Shown: one piece after another, positions 33,051 through 40,249 of the stretch
Layout of the letters: each line of letters opens with the position of its first letter
Numbering within the stretch: position 1 is the first letter of the stretch
DNA from: Treponema primitia ZAS-1
GTDB lineage: Bacteria > Spirochaetota > Spirochaetia > Treponematales > Breznakiellaceae
DNA length: 49,764 nucleotides
Assembly (NCBI RefSeq): GCF_000297095.1
Contig: NZ_AEEA01000105.1
Location: forward strand, 1-49,764
Reading direction: 5' to 3'
The notes under the pieces: model-generated
Databases searched by the model: none
What the model was told of the DNA's origin: nothing
What the model saw: only the letters and a program-made list of their open reading frames with translations
Made by a program: the position numbers and the translations under genes

Positions 33051-33210
33051 AACCAAACTGAAAGAAAAGGACCGGTAATATTCATCAAAGGCGTCGGTGA
33101 GGATAAAATCAAATACAAATTTATAATTATTTAAGGCCGGGATGGATCCAAAATTAGGCGGACAGGGCAATAAATAGAAAAACTACCGGGATACTCCGTA
33201 CAAACTTCAT
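33030..33210 (-). pseudogene. Gutted outer-membrane-protein gene (signal peptide plus C-terminal strand)
   Basis: Behind GGAGG (33221-33217) an ATG at 33210 encodes MKFVRSIPVVFLFIALSA and then stops (33156-33154): a bare signal peptide. Shifting frame, the rest to 33030 reads PNFGSIPALNNYKFVFDF and DEYYRSFSFSLVLGIPFK, like the last strands of a beta-barrel. I infer an exported barrel gene that lost its middle and its frame. It begins 17 bases after sir2 and was probably the last gene of that operon. An 18-residue hydrophobic peptide may still be made. Confidence 0.5.
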
Positions 33211-33227
33211 CGTTGATTCCTCCGTAC

Positions 33228-34079
33228 TTATAGTAAAACTGAAAGTTCCTCAAAGACATCCCCCAGATCTTCAAATTTCATAAGCGCATAAGAGTCCATG
33301 GGAGTTTCCATGTTATTAACGATAACCAAATCCCCGCCCCGGCGCTGGGTAATCTGGGGAATGGCGGCGGCGGGATAGACCGTGAGGGTTGTTCCCAGGA
33401 CCAGCATCAGATCCGCCCGGGACGCTTCGGACTCGGCGGCCTGGAGCGCCCGTACCGGGAGGGCCTCCCCAAAAAAGGTGATCGCCGGTTTCAGGACCTT
33501 GCCGCACTTTTTACAGCGGGGAAGCTCTCCGGCTTTAACCAGGGCCGCGGTCTCGTCAAAGCCCATGAGGTCGCCGGCTTTTTCCGGCAGGCTGGCGCCG
33601 GGTCCCGCTGCGCGGGTAACTCCGTTGCAAGTTGCGGCCAGGGTCTCCACCCGGGAAAGGTCGGAACAGTGGAGGCAATAATGTACCGACGGAGAACCGT
33701 GGATTTCGATCACCCGTTTGCTCCCCCCCTTTTGGTGGAGGAGATCGACATTCTGGGTAATAAGGCTCTTCAGAAAGCCTTTCTGCTCAAGCCGGGCCAG
33801 GGTTTTGTGTACTATGGAAGGTTCCCGCTCATGGACATTGTAGATAAAGTCCGCCGAAGCTTTGTAATAAAAGGAAGGATCACGGTGAAAATAATCAATA
33901 TCAAAGATCTTCTCCGGGGGGAATACCGCATCCTGGTCGTTGTAGAGACCGTTTTTTCCCCGGAAATCCCGGATCCCCGACAGGGTGCTGACCCCGGCGC
34001 CGGTGAGGGTTACAAAATGCTCAGCAGCAGCGATGCGTTCAAAAAGCCGGGCAACATCTTTCTTAATAGCTTCGGACAT
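33228..34079 (-). CDS. Sir2-family NAD-dependent deacylase (sirtuin)
   Basis: A 283-residue sirtuin. NAD-binding motifs are intact: LTGAGVSTLSGIRDFRG near residue 25 and LITQNVDLLHQKGG, with the catalytic histidine in VIEIHGSPS. Zinc cysteines are seen in HYCLHCSDLS and RCKKCGKVLKPAITFFGE. An insertion of about 40 residues separates the two cysteine pairs. It would remove acyl groups from lysines using NAD, for example from acetyl-CoA synthetase. It follows the ankyrin protein gene by nine bases, so the two are co-transcribed and may act together. Confidence 0.9.
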   Translation of the reverse strand: MSEAIKKDVARLFERIAAAEHFVTLTGAGVSTLSGIRDFRGKNGLYNDQDAVFPPEKIFDIDYFHRDPSFYYKASADFIYNVHEREPSIVHKTLARLEQKGFLKSLITQNVDLLHQKGGSKRVIEIHGSPSVHYCLHCSDLSRVETLAATCNGVTRAAGPGASLPEKAGDLMGFDETAALVKAGELPRCKKCGKVLKPAITFFGEALPVRALQAAESEASRADLMLVLGTTLTVYPAAAIPQITQRRGGDLVIVNNMETPMDSYALMKFEDLGDVFEELSVLL

Positions 34080-34088
34080 GAATATTCC

Positions 34089-35015
34089 TTATTTTTCCTG
34101 AACCGGCGGGGCATGGGTTTGGAAAAGCTTAACCATACCGGGCCGGTTAAAGAGGGCCACATACTTCCGGGCGCTGGCCCCAAGGCTGTCCGGCTCATCA
34201 ACATTGGCACCTGCCTTGAGGAGCAGTTCCACTGTGGGCTCGTCGTTAAGCCCCACCGCTATGATGATGGCGGATTGGCCGTCCTTGCTCTTAACATTCA
34301 CATCGGCGCCGGCATTGAGGAGATCCCCAAGAATATCGCTGTGCTTTCCCAGGGCGGCGTCGATAAGGGCGGAACCGCCCCGGTCCCGGGCCAGGAGATT
34401 TACCGTGGCGCCGTTCTTGAGGAGCAGCTTTGCTATCTCCCATGCGCCGGAGCGGGCGGCAAGACAGAGCAGGGGAACCCCGTTTTTGTCCAGGGTATCC
34501 GCTGAAAACCCAGCCTGGAGGAAGAGGGCCGCCGCTTCGTCGTTTTTTTCCGCAATGCAGCGCCCCAGGGAATCCACCGTAACCGGTATGCCCTTTTCCA
34601 GCAGGCTTATCCGAGCCTGTTTCAGGGTATGCTCCCGGGTCCACTCCTCCGCTTCCCGGACCAGGTAGGCCAGGAACTCCGCATCGGTTTTAAACTGAGC
34701 CAGATCCTTGGTAAGCTGCGGAGCCAGGGAAAGGGCGCCTTCCCCATAGGACACCAGGGGCAGGTGGGCGCCCCGGGCAAAGCCCGCAGCAAAACTAAAC
34801 CAGGAAGGGCCCGAGGGGCCCAGGCCGGCGGTATTGGGGAAAATCGCCATCACATGGGTGGCATCCGCAAGGGCCTCCCCTAAACGGGATTCCCCGGATT
34901 CCCAGGCCCCTTCCAGAAGCAAGGCCTCTCCGTTTATTTTCTGATTTTTTATCTGCTTAAGCAGATCCCCGGCAATTTTCCGGCCATCCCCGTCGTGGAG
35001 CATCACTATTTTCAC
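34089..35015 (-). CDS. TIR/NDT-like N-domain fused to ankyrin repeats
   Basis: A 308-residue protein starting at GTG behind AGGGGG. The N-terminal 130 residues look like a small Rossmann-type domain (KIVMLHDGDGRKIAGDLL, then LGEALADATHVMAIFP and SWFSFAAGFARGAHLPLVSY), recalling TIR or nucleoside-deoxyribosyltransferase folds in which NAD or a nucleotide binds, but the usual catalytic glutamate is not evident. Residues about 150-295 are four ankyrin repeats (PLLCLAARSGAWEIAKLLLK, SALIDAALGKHSDILGDLLN, SAIIIAVGLNDEPTVELLLK). It lies between a pantothenate kinase and a sirtuin gene in one operon. Ankyrin call firm; N-domain tentative. Confidence 0.7.
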   Translation of the reverse strand: MKIVMLHDGDGRKIAGDLLKQIKNQKINGEALLLEGAWESGESRLGEALADATHVMAIFPNTAGLGPSGPSWFSFAAGFARGAHLPLVSYGEGALSLAPQLTKDLAQFKTDAEFLAYLVREAEEWTREHTLKQARISLLEKGIPVTVDSLGRCIAEKNDEAAALFLQAGFSADTLDKNGVPLLCLAARSGAWEIAKLLLKNGATVNLLARDRGGSALIDAALGKHSDILGDLLNAGADVNVKSKDGQSAIIIAVGLNDEPTVELLLKAGANVDEPDSLGASARKYVALFNRPGMVKLFQTHAPPVQEK

Positions 35016-35045
35016 CCTAAACCCCCTTTTGTATTACACTATGTA

Positions 35046-35864
35046 TTACATCTCTCGATTATAGGAAAGCCCCGCTCCAATGGCGGTGGTATATTCGGCA
35101 TCCACGGGATACTCAAAATGAACCGCGTACATAGTAGTTATGGCGTCCAGAATTTTCTTGCCGATAGGATTGTGGCTGCCATTCCCGGTAACGATAACCC
35201 GGTCCGTACGTTTGCTCTTGGCCGCAAAAACCGAAAGCATACCGATAACCTGGAACACCATGTTCACCAACCCCATGGCTATATCCTCGTTTCGCGCAGT
35301 ATCCAGCATCTTGCCGAAGTTGGAAGCCGTGGCTTCCCGGTTCAGGAAACTCAGGTCCATATCCATGATATCTTCCATATTCAGATCCACCTGGTTAAGG
35401 TTTCCCAGTTCCGCCTGTTCCATGATACCATTAAAATCCGATGTGGAGATCAACTTCTTTGCCAGGCCCAGTATGGTCCCCCCCCCTACTCCGGAGCCGC
35501 CCATGTGGCTTATGGAACCCTTCCGGGCGTCGATAATTGCCGTACCGGTACCAATATTGGTGATCACAATATCGTCTTTCCCGGAAAGGAACATACCCCC
35601 TATACCGATGGACTGAATTTCGTCCACCCGCTGGGTAGGAATCCCGAAAAGGTCGTTTTTTATTTTTGAAGCCCCCGCGCCGGTGATCATGATCCGCTTA
35701 ATGTCCCCAATTTTATAATCATTTTCCATTAACATCTTACCAAAGGCGCCGGTGGCGGAGGTTACCGCATCCATGGCCTTGGTTTTAATTTTTTGTATCT
35801 TTTCCCCCGCCACGATGGAAACCGCCTTGGTGGTGGTACTGCCTATGTCTATCCCTATGATCAT
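35046..35864 (-). CDS. Type II pantothenate kinase-like protein (CoaW)
   Basis: A 272-residue ASKHA-fold kinase. It begins MIIGIDIGSTTTKAVSI (phosphate loop), then TGAGASKIKNDLFGIP, VDEIQSIGIGGMFLSG, VITNIGTGTAIIDA and GGSGVGGGTILGLAKKLI, which is the pattern of type II pantothenate kinases (CoaW/PANK), the first step of coenzyme A synthesis. The frame is open to 36068, but a promoter ends five bases before the ATG at 35864 and the family starts there. A run of nine G on its strand (35478-35486) encodes the three glycines. First gene of an operon with the ankyrin protein and sirtuin. Confidence 0.8.
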   Translation of the reverse strand: MIIGIDIGSTTTKAVSIVAGEKIQKIKTKAMDAVTSATGAFGKMLMENDYKIGDIKRIMITGAGASKIKNDLFGIPTQRVDEIQSIGIGGMFLSGKDDIVITNIGTGTAIIDARKGSISHMGGSGVGGGTILGLAKKLISTSDFNGIMEQAELGNLNQVDLNMEDIMDMDLSFLNREATASNFGKMLDTARNEDIAMGLVNMVFQVIGMLSVFAAKSKRTDRVIVTGNGSHNPIGKKILDAITTMYAVHFEYPVDAEYTTAIGAGLSYNREM

Positions 35865-35869
35865 AGGGC

Positions 35870-35922
35870 ATTGTAGCAAAAAACCGGTATATGTTGCAAT
35901 TAAGCAACCATTAACATATACT
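35870..35922. promoter_or_regulatory. Back-to-back promoters sharing one TTGCAA -35 box
   Basis: The self-complementary hexamer TTGCAA (35894-35899) fits as -35 in both directions. Leftward: 18-base spacer, TACAAT (35875-35870), five bases, ATG of the pantothenate kinase gene. Rightward: 17-base spacer, TATACT (35917-35922), nine bases, ATG of the GH18 gene. Neither start has a Shine-Dalgarno sequence. Confidence 0.6.
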
Positions 35923-35931
35923 CCCGCTGAT

Positions 35932-37005
35932 ATGTTTTTTTTACTTTGTCTCCTTCTTACCCTATTCTCCTGTACTTCCGCGCCGGAGCCTCTGCCGCCG
36001 GACAATGCGGAAGCGGTAACAAACCGGGACAACCTGGGGGAAGAAGAGGCGGAGGAGGAATTCTTCACCTATGGGGAAATTCCCGATGGCGCCGAAGATC
36101 TGCCAATCCTGAACTTTACCGAAATATGGGGCTACCTGCTTGCAGGCCGGGAACAGGCGCTCAAGCTCAATTATCCCCTGTCGGATCTGGTTTATTTTGG
36201 GGCCGAAATTGATACCTACGGCAAGCTTACGGACGTTCCCAACCGGCGAAAGCTCGGCCGTTTTCCCGGGCGTATCCACCTGGTAGCAGCCTGTAACAGC
36301 CGGTCCCTGGCCCACTTCATCCTGGAACCGGAAAGTGCAGTCCGCCGGCAGTTGGTGGCGGATCTCCTGGAAGCTGCCGGACCCTACGACGGCCTGCAAA
36401 TCGACTTTGAGCTCATCCCCGCCAGGGACGGGGCTAACTTTCTTTCCTTTTTACAGGAACTGCGGAATGGCCTGGGGAATAAGATGTTCACCATCGCCCT
36501 GCCCGCCCGGCGTAAAACCTTAAGCGACGACGTATTTGATTACCAGAAGATTAAACCCCTGGTGGACCGCATATTTGTGATGGCCTACGATGAACACTGG
36601 TCCACCAGCGAGCCCGGTTCCATTGCTTCCCTGGGCTGGTGCCGTTCCGTGGCGGAGTATGCCCTTAAAACGGTGGGGCCCGAAAAGTTGGTCATGGGGC
36701 TGCCCTTTTATGGCCGCACCTGGGGCAGCTTCAACCCCTTTAAGGCCTACTTCCACTCGGGCATCGAACGGATCCGGAGCGAAAATGCCATTACCGAAAT
36801 CGTCCGGGAAAACGGCATCCCCACCTTTAGCTACGAAACCACGGTAAAGGTTACGGTCTATTACGAAGATATCTATTCCCTCAGCCTCCGGAGTAGCATG
36901 TACCGGGATATGGGGGTTAGATCCATAGGCTTTTGGTCCCTTGGACAGGAAGATCCGAGTATCTGGAATTTCCTCAAGATTACCGAAAAGGGCGCAGACT
37001 CTTAA
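35932..37005 (+). CDS. GH18-family glycosidase lipoprotein (YaaH/spore-hydrolase type)
   Basis: A 357-residue lipoprotein (lipobox LFSC, Cys14). The GH18 barrel is recognised by YDGLQIDFELIPARDGANFL with the catalytic Glu of the D-x-E motif, KMFTIALPARRKTL, FVMAYDEHWSTSEPGSIASL and the end VRSIGFWSLGQEDPSIW. YaaH-type members cleave peptidoglycan or chitin-like glycans. The reading frame extends to 35752, but a promoter and the lipoprotein signal place the start at 35932. Monocistronic and divergent from the pantothenate kinase gene. Confidence 0.85.
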   Translation: MFFLLCLLLTLFSCTSAPEPLPPDNAEAVTNRDNLGEEEAEEEFFTYGEIPDGAEDLPILNFTEIWGYLLAGREQALKLNYPLSDLVYFGAEIDTYGKLTDVPNRRKLGRFPGRIHLVAACNSRSLAHFILEPESAVRRQLVADLLEAAGPYDGLQIDFELIPARDGANFLSFLQELRNGLGNKMFTIALPARRKTLSDDVFDYQKIKPLVDRIFVMAYDEHWSTSEPGSIASLGWCRSVAEYALKTVGPEKLVMGLPFYGRTWGSFNPFKAYFHSGIERIRSENAITEIVRENGIPTFSYETTVKVTVYYEDIYSLSLRSSMYRDMGVRSIGFWSLGQEDPSIWNFLKITEKGADS

Positions 37006-37049
37006 TTCATTTGTGTTTATATCATTATTGTTTATTCTCATCTGATTAT

Positions 37050-37061
37050 GTTGTCTATAAT
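37050..37061 (+). promoter_or_regulatory. Possible modA promoter -10 region
   Basis: TATAAT at 37056-37061 is a perfect -10 hexamer about 58 bases before the modA ATG; the -35 (TTATTC at 37032, spacer 18) is poor. The 37006-37118 gap is AT-rich and I found no convincing ModE operator in it. Confidence 0.35.
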
Positions 37062-37118
37062 CGAATTTTACTCTATAAATAAACAATATATTGAGACGAA
37101 ATCAAAAGGAGTTATGAA

Positions 37119-37964
37119 ATGAGGAAAGGAAATAGAAGGATTTTTAAGGTAATCTTGGCTGCCGTACTTTTTAGTATGATTTCGGCAACGGTTTTTGCCG
37201 GCGGTGGGAAGGATAAGGCCGCAACCCCGGCTCCGGCCCCGGTTCAACAGAACGAACCGGCGCAAGCTCCGGTTACCATCCTGGTGGCAGCGGCGGCTTC
37301 CCTGCGGAACTCCTTTGAACAACAGCTTATCCCGCAATTTCAGCAGAAGTACCCCTGGATCACCGTGGAAGGCACCTACGATAGTTCCGGTAAGCTCCAG
37401 ACCCAGATTGAAGAGGGCCTTGGGGCGGATGTGTTCATGTCCGCCGCTCCCACCCAGATGAACAACCTGGTAAACAAGAGCCTGGTTTCCGCCAGTACCG
37501 TAAAGCCCCTGCTGGAAAATAAGGTGGTTCTGATTAAGCCGGTAGGAACAAGCACCCCGGTTACGGGTTTCCAGAACATTACCCTGGCAAAGACCATCGC
37601 CCTAGGAGATCCCGCCAGTGTACCCGCGGGCCAGTATGCCAAGGAAGCCTTTACGAACCTGGGAATTTGGGATACGGTGCAAGCCGCCAAACCCAGCCTG
37701 GGAACCAACGTTACCGAGGTCCTTAACTGGGTAGCCCAGGGCAGCGCCGATGTGGGGATAGTGTATGGTACCGATGCAATCTCCGTCAAAACCGTGGAGA
37801 TCATCGCGGAAGCTCCGGTGGGCAGCCATCAGAAGGCCATCTATCCCGTGGGAATCGTGGCGGCCTCCGCTCATCCTAAGGAAGCCCAATTGCTTGTGGA
37901 CTTCCTCGCCTCAGCGGAGGGCATTGCAATATTCAAGAACTTCGGTTTCTCTGAAAACAAATAA
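37119..37964 (+). CDS. modA: Molybdate ABC transporter, substrate-binding protein
   Basis: A 281-residue exported protein: signal peptide to about residue 27 (ISATVFAGGGKDK), a Pro/Ala linker, then the ModA fold (VTILVAAAASLRNSFEQQL, YDSSGKLQTQIEEGLGADVF, SAAPTQMNNL, ALGDPASVPAGQYAKEA, VAQGSADVGIVYGTDA). It captures molybdate or tungstate in the periplasm. No lipobox cysteine is present, which is unusual among spirochete binding proteins. AAGGAG precedes the ATG. First gene of modABC-mop. Confidence 0.92.
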   Translation: MRKGNRRIFKVILAAVLFSMISATVFAGGGKDKAATPAPAPVQQNEPAQAPVTILVAAAASLRNSFEQQLIPQFQQKYPWITVEGTYDSSGKLQTQIEEGLGADVFMSAAPTQMNNLVNKSLVSASTVKPLLENKVVLIKPVGTSTPVTGFQNITLAKTIALGDPASVPAGQYAKEAFTNLGIWDTVQAAKPSLGTNVTEVLNWVAQGSADVGIVYGTDAISVKTVEIIAEAPVGSHQKAIYPVGIVAASAHPKEAQLLVDFLASAEGIAIFKNFGFSENK

Positions 37965-37971
37965 AAAAACC

Positions 37972-38640
37972 ATGAGCATCTCCCCCATACTGATATCCAT
38001 ACGAACCGCCACGGCGGCGATTATGGTGACCTTTTTTCTGGGGCTCCTGGCGGCTAAACTGGTCGCCGGGATGCGCCGGAAGGAATGGAAAATGATCCTG
38101 GACGGTCTCCTTACTCTGCCCCTGGTCCTGCCCCCTACGGTGGCGGGATTTTTTCTGTTGTACATCTTTGGAGTACGGGGGCCGGTGGGGAAATTTTTCC
38201 TCGATTTTTTCAGTATTAAAATTGCCTTTTCCTGGGGGGCCACGGTCCTGGCGGCGGTGGCAATCTCCTTTCCCCTGATGTACCGTTCCGCCCGGGGCGC
38301 CCTGGAACAGGTGGACCAAAACCTTGTCTACGCGGGCCGGACACTGGGCTTTTCGGAATGGCAGATATTCTGGAAGATAAGCCTTCCCACCGCCATGCCC
38401 GGGGTTGCCTCCGGCGGTGTTCTGGCCTTTGCCCGAGGCCTGGGTGAATTCGGCGCCACCGCCATGATAGCCGGGAACATCGCCGGCAGGACCCGTACCC
38501 TGCCCCTGGCGATCTACTCCGCAGTTTCCTCCGGGGATATGGACATTGCCTATAACTACGTGCTTATCATTGTGATCTTTTCCTTTGCGGTGGTAGCCCT
38601 GATGAATTACCTTACCGCCCAAGAAAAGCGGGTTAAGTAA
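37972..38640 (+). CDS. modB: Molybdate ABC transporter, permease
   Basis: A 222-residue membrane protein with about five helices and the ABC coupling motif around SLPTAMPGVASGGVLAFARG (the EAA-type loop), followed by LGEFGATAMIAGN, characteristic of ModB. The frame is open upstream within modA, but the ATG at 37972, seven bases after the modA stop, gives the normal family length. It ends in a TAATG overlap with modC. Confidence 0.92.
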   Translation: MSISPILISIRTATAAIMVTFFLGLLAAKLVAGMRRKEWKMILDGLLTLPLVLPPTVAGFFLLYIFGVRGPVGKFFLDFFSIKIAFSWGATVLAAVAISFPLMYRSARGALEQVDQNLVYAGRTLGFSEWQIFWKISLPTAMPGVASGGVLAFARGLGEFGATAMIAGNIAGRTRTLPLAIYSAVSSGDMDIAYNYVLIIVIFSFAVVALMNYLTAQEKRVK

Positions 38641-39719
38641 TGAGCATTACGGTCTCCATCCGCAAACGGCTGTCCCGGCAGTTTCAGCTTGAGACGGAGT
38701 TTGAAAGCCACGATGGCTGCCTGGGCATACTGGGCGCCTCGGGCTGCGGAAAGAGCATAACCCTCAAGTGCATAGCCGGCATTGAGCGTCCCGACGAGGG
38801 CCGCATCTCCGTTAACGGGCGGGTGCTTTTTGACTCCGCCAAGGGGATCAACCTGAAACCCCAGGACCGGCGGGTGGGCTACCTTTTCCAGAACTACGCC
38901 CTCTTCCCCCGGATGACCGTATTGGGCAATATCATCACCGCCCTGCCGGGCCCGCGGAGTGAAAATATCGCCAAGGCCCGGGTCTGGCTGAACCGCTTCG
39001 GCCTTGAGGGTCTGGAGGATCGCTATCCCGCCCAGCTTTCCGGAGGGCAGCAGCAACGGTGCGCCCTGGCCCGTATGCTCATCCGGGAACCGGAGGTGAT
39101 ACTCCTGGACGAGCCCTTCTCCGCCCTGGACACCTTTCTCCGGGAACAGATGCAGCTCCAGCTCCTGGAACTGCTGGGGGTCAACAGGGATATCATCATG
39201 GTTACCCACAGCCGGGACGAGGTTTATAAGATCACCGATGAACTTCTGGTGATGGACAACGGCCGGTCCCTTGCCCAGGGGAATACCCGCCAGCTTTTCC
39301 GGAACCCCGGAACCCTACTGACCGCCCGTCTTACGGGGTGTAAAAACATTTCCCCCATTACCCGGATCGGGGAGCGGGAAGTGTACGCCAAAGACTGGGG
39401 CCTCACACTCCGCCTGCCCCAGGAAGCTTCGTTGGAAGCGCCGCGGCGGATCACCCACATCGGTATCCGGGCCCACGATTTTGTTCCGGTTTCAGGGGAC
39501 GCCGATCCGAAAGGCCATAACCGGGTACGCATCAATGTTACCAAACGCTCCGAATCGCCATTCGAACATATCGTCCTCTTTACCAATGCCGATGTCCCGG
39601 AAGCGGAAATGCAACAGGAGCTTTGGTGGTTGTACAGTAAGTATGTTGATAGTATAATACCCGAATGGCTCTTTATTCCCCCGGAGGCGATTCTGCTCCT
39701 GGGTGAAGATACGCCATAG
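38640..39719 (+). CDS. modC: Molybdate ABC transporter, ATPase
   Basis: A 359-residue ABC ATPase. Walker A GASGCGKSITLKC near residue 31, signature LSGGQQQRCALARML, Walker B VILLDEPFSALD and the switch histidine in MVTHSRDEVY are all present. The C-terminal 100 residues form a TOBE/Mop-type domain (HIGIRAHDFVPV) that binds oxyanion and may regulate transport. It starts at the TAATG overlap with modB. Confidence 0.93.
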   Translation: MSITVSIRKRLSRQFQLETEFESHDGCLGILGASGCGKSITLKCIAGIERPDEGRISVNGRVLFDSAKGINLKPQDRRVGYLFQNYALFPRMTVLGNIITALPGPRSENIAKARVWLNRFGLEGLEDRYPAQLSGGQQQRCALARMLIREPEVILLDEPFSALDTFLREQMQLQLLELLGVNRDIIMVTHSRDEVYKITDELLVMDNGRSLAQGNTRQLFRNPGTLLTARLTGCKNISPITRIGEREVYAKDWGLTLRLPQEASLEAPRRITHIGIRAHDFVPVSGDADPKGHNRVRINVTKRSESPFEHIVLFTNADVPEAEMQQELWWLYSKYVDSIIPEWLFIPPEAILLLGEDTP

Positions 39720-39729
39720 GAGGACCGGT

Positions 39730-39942
39730 ATGAAAATCAGCGCACGGAATCAGATTAAGGGAAAAGTGGTAAGCATCAAGGAAGGATCGGTAAACGGGAT
39801 CGTGGTCCTGGATATCGGAGGGGGGAATAGGATTTCTTCTACCATTTCTTTGGACGCTATCAAGGAGCTGGGGCTTAAGCTTGGGGACGAGGCTTATGCT
39901 ATTGTCAAGGCTACCTCAGTGATGATCGGGATTGATCACTGA
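39730..39942 (+). CDS. Molbindin (Mop-type TOBE protein)
   Basis: A 70-residue single TOBE domain: MKISARNQIKGKVVSIKEGS, VVLDIGGGNRISSTIS and DEAYAIVKATSVMIG. Such molbindins oligomerise and store or buffer molybdate in the cytosol. AGGAGG (39718-39723), overlapping the end of modC, lies six bases before the ATG at 39730 and excludes the earlier in-frame ATG inside modC. Confidence 0.9.
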   Translation: MKISARNQIKGKVVSIKEGSVNGIVVLDIGGGNRISSTISLDAIKELGLKLGDEAYAIVKATSVMIGIDH

Positions 39943-39976
39943 AACTGTTGGGGGTCTGAAACCTTTGTTCAAAAAA

Positions 39977-40104
39977 CGCCGGTGGGGTGGGGAATCCCCA
40001 TCGCGGGATGCTTGTAGAGTCCGCTTCCGCAGCCCCGCTGCGCGGGTCTACTACAGCGGGGAATTCCAAATATCCCGCGCTGTGGATCCCCCACCCCACC
40101 GGCG
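39977..40104 (+). repeat. Long-armed palindromic element, copy C
   Basis: A 128-base copy in the same orientation as A. Outer arms begin CGCCGGTGGGGTGGGG and end with its complement. It fills most of the convergent 39943-40249 gap between mop and rpoD, in which I see no gene. Six A (39971-39976) precede it, so on the minus strand the hairpin is followed by TTTTTT and should terminate rpoD transcription. Confidence 0.9.
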
Positions 40105-40249
40105 CCTATGCGCGGAGGATTTAACTCCATCTGTTTCACTTCACTATACGAAACGCAATATCCTACGCTGTGGCTTCTCCGCAACGCACGGTGTTACTTC
40201 AACTTATAAAATTATTGCCCTTCGTCAAGTTTACCTCGTACTAAATTTC

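Noticed and set aside
34089..35015. Thoeris/TIR defence protein paired with Sir2
   Set aside because: No clear TIR catalytic Glu, the sirtuin looks like a normal deacylase, and neighbours are metabolic; kept only as a fold resemblance.
35478..35486. G9 run in the pantothenate kinase gene as a phase-variation switch
   Set aside because: It encodes a conserved glycine loop and nine bases is short; ordinary codon use explains it, although slippage cannot be excluded.
37006..37118. ModE operator before modA
   Set aside because: I looked for the two-armed ModE palindrome and found only AT-rich sequence and a -10 hexamer.
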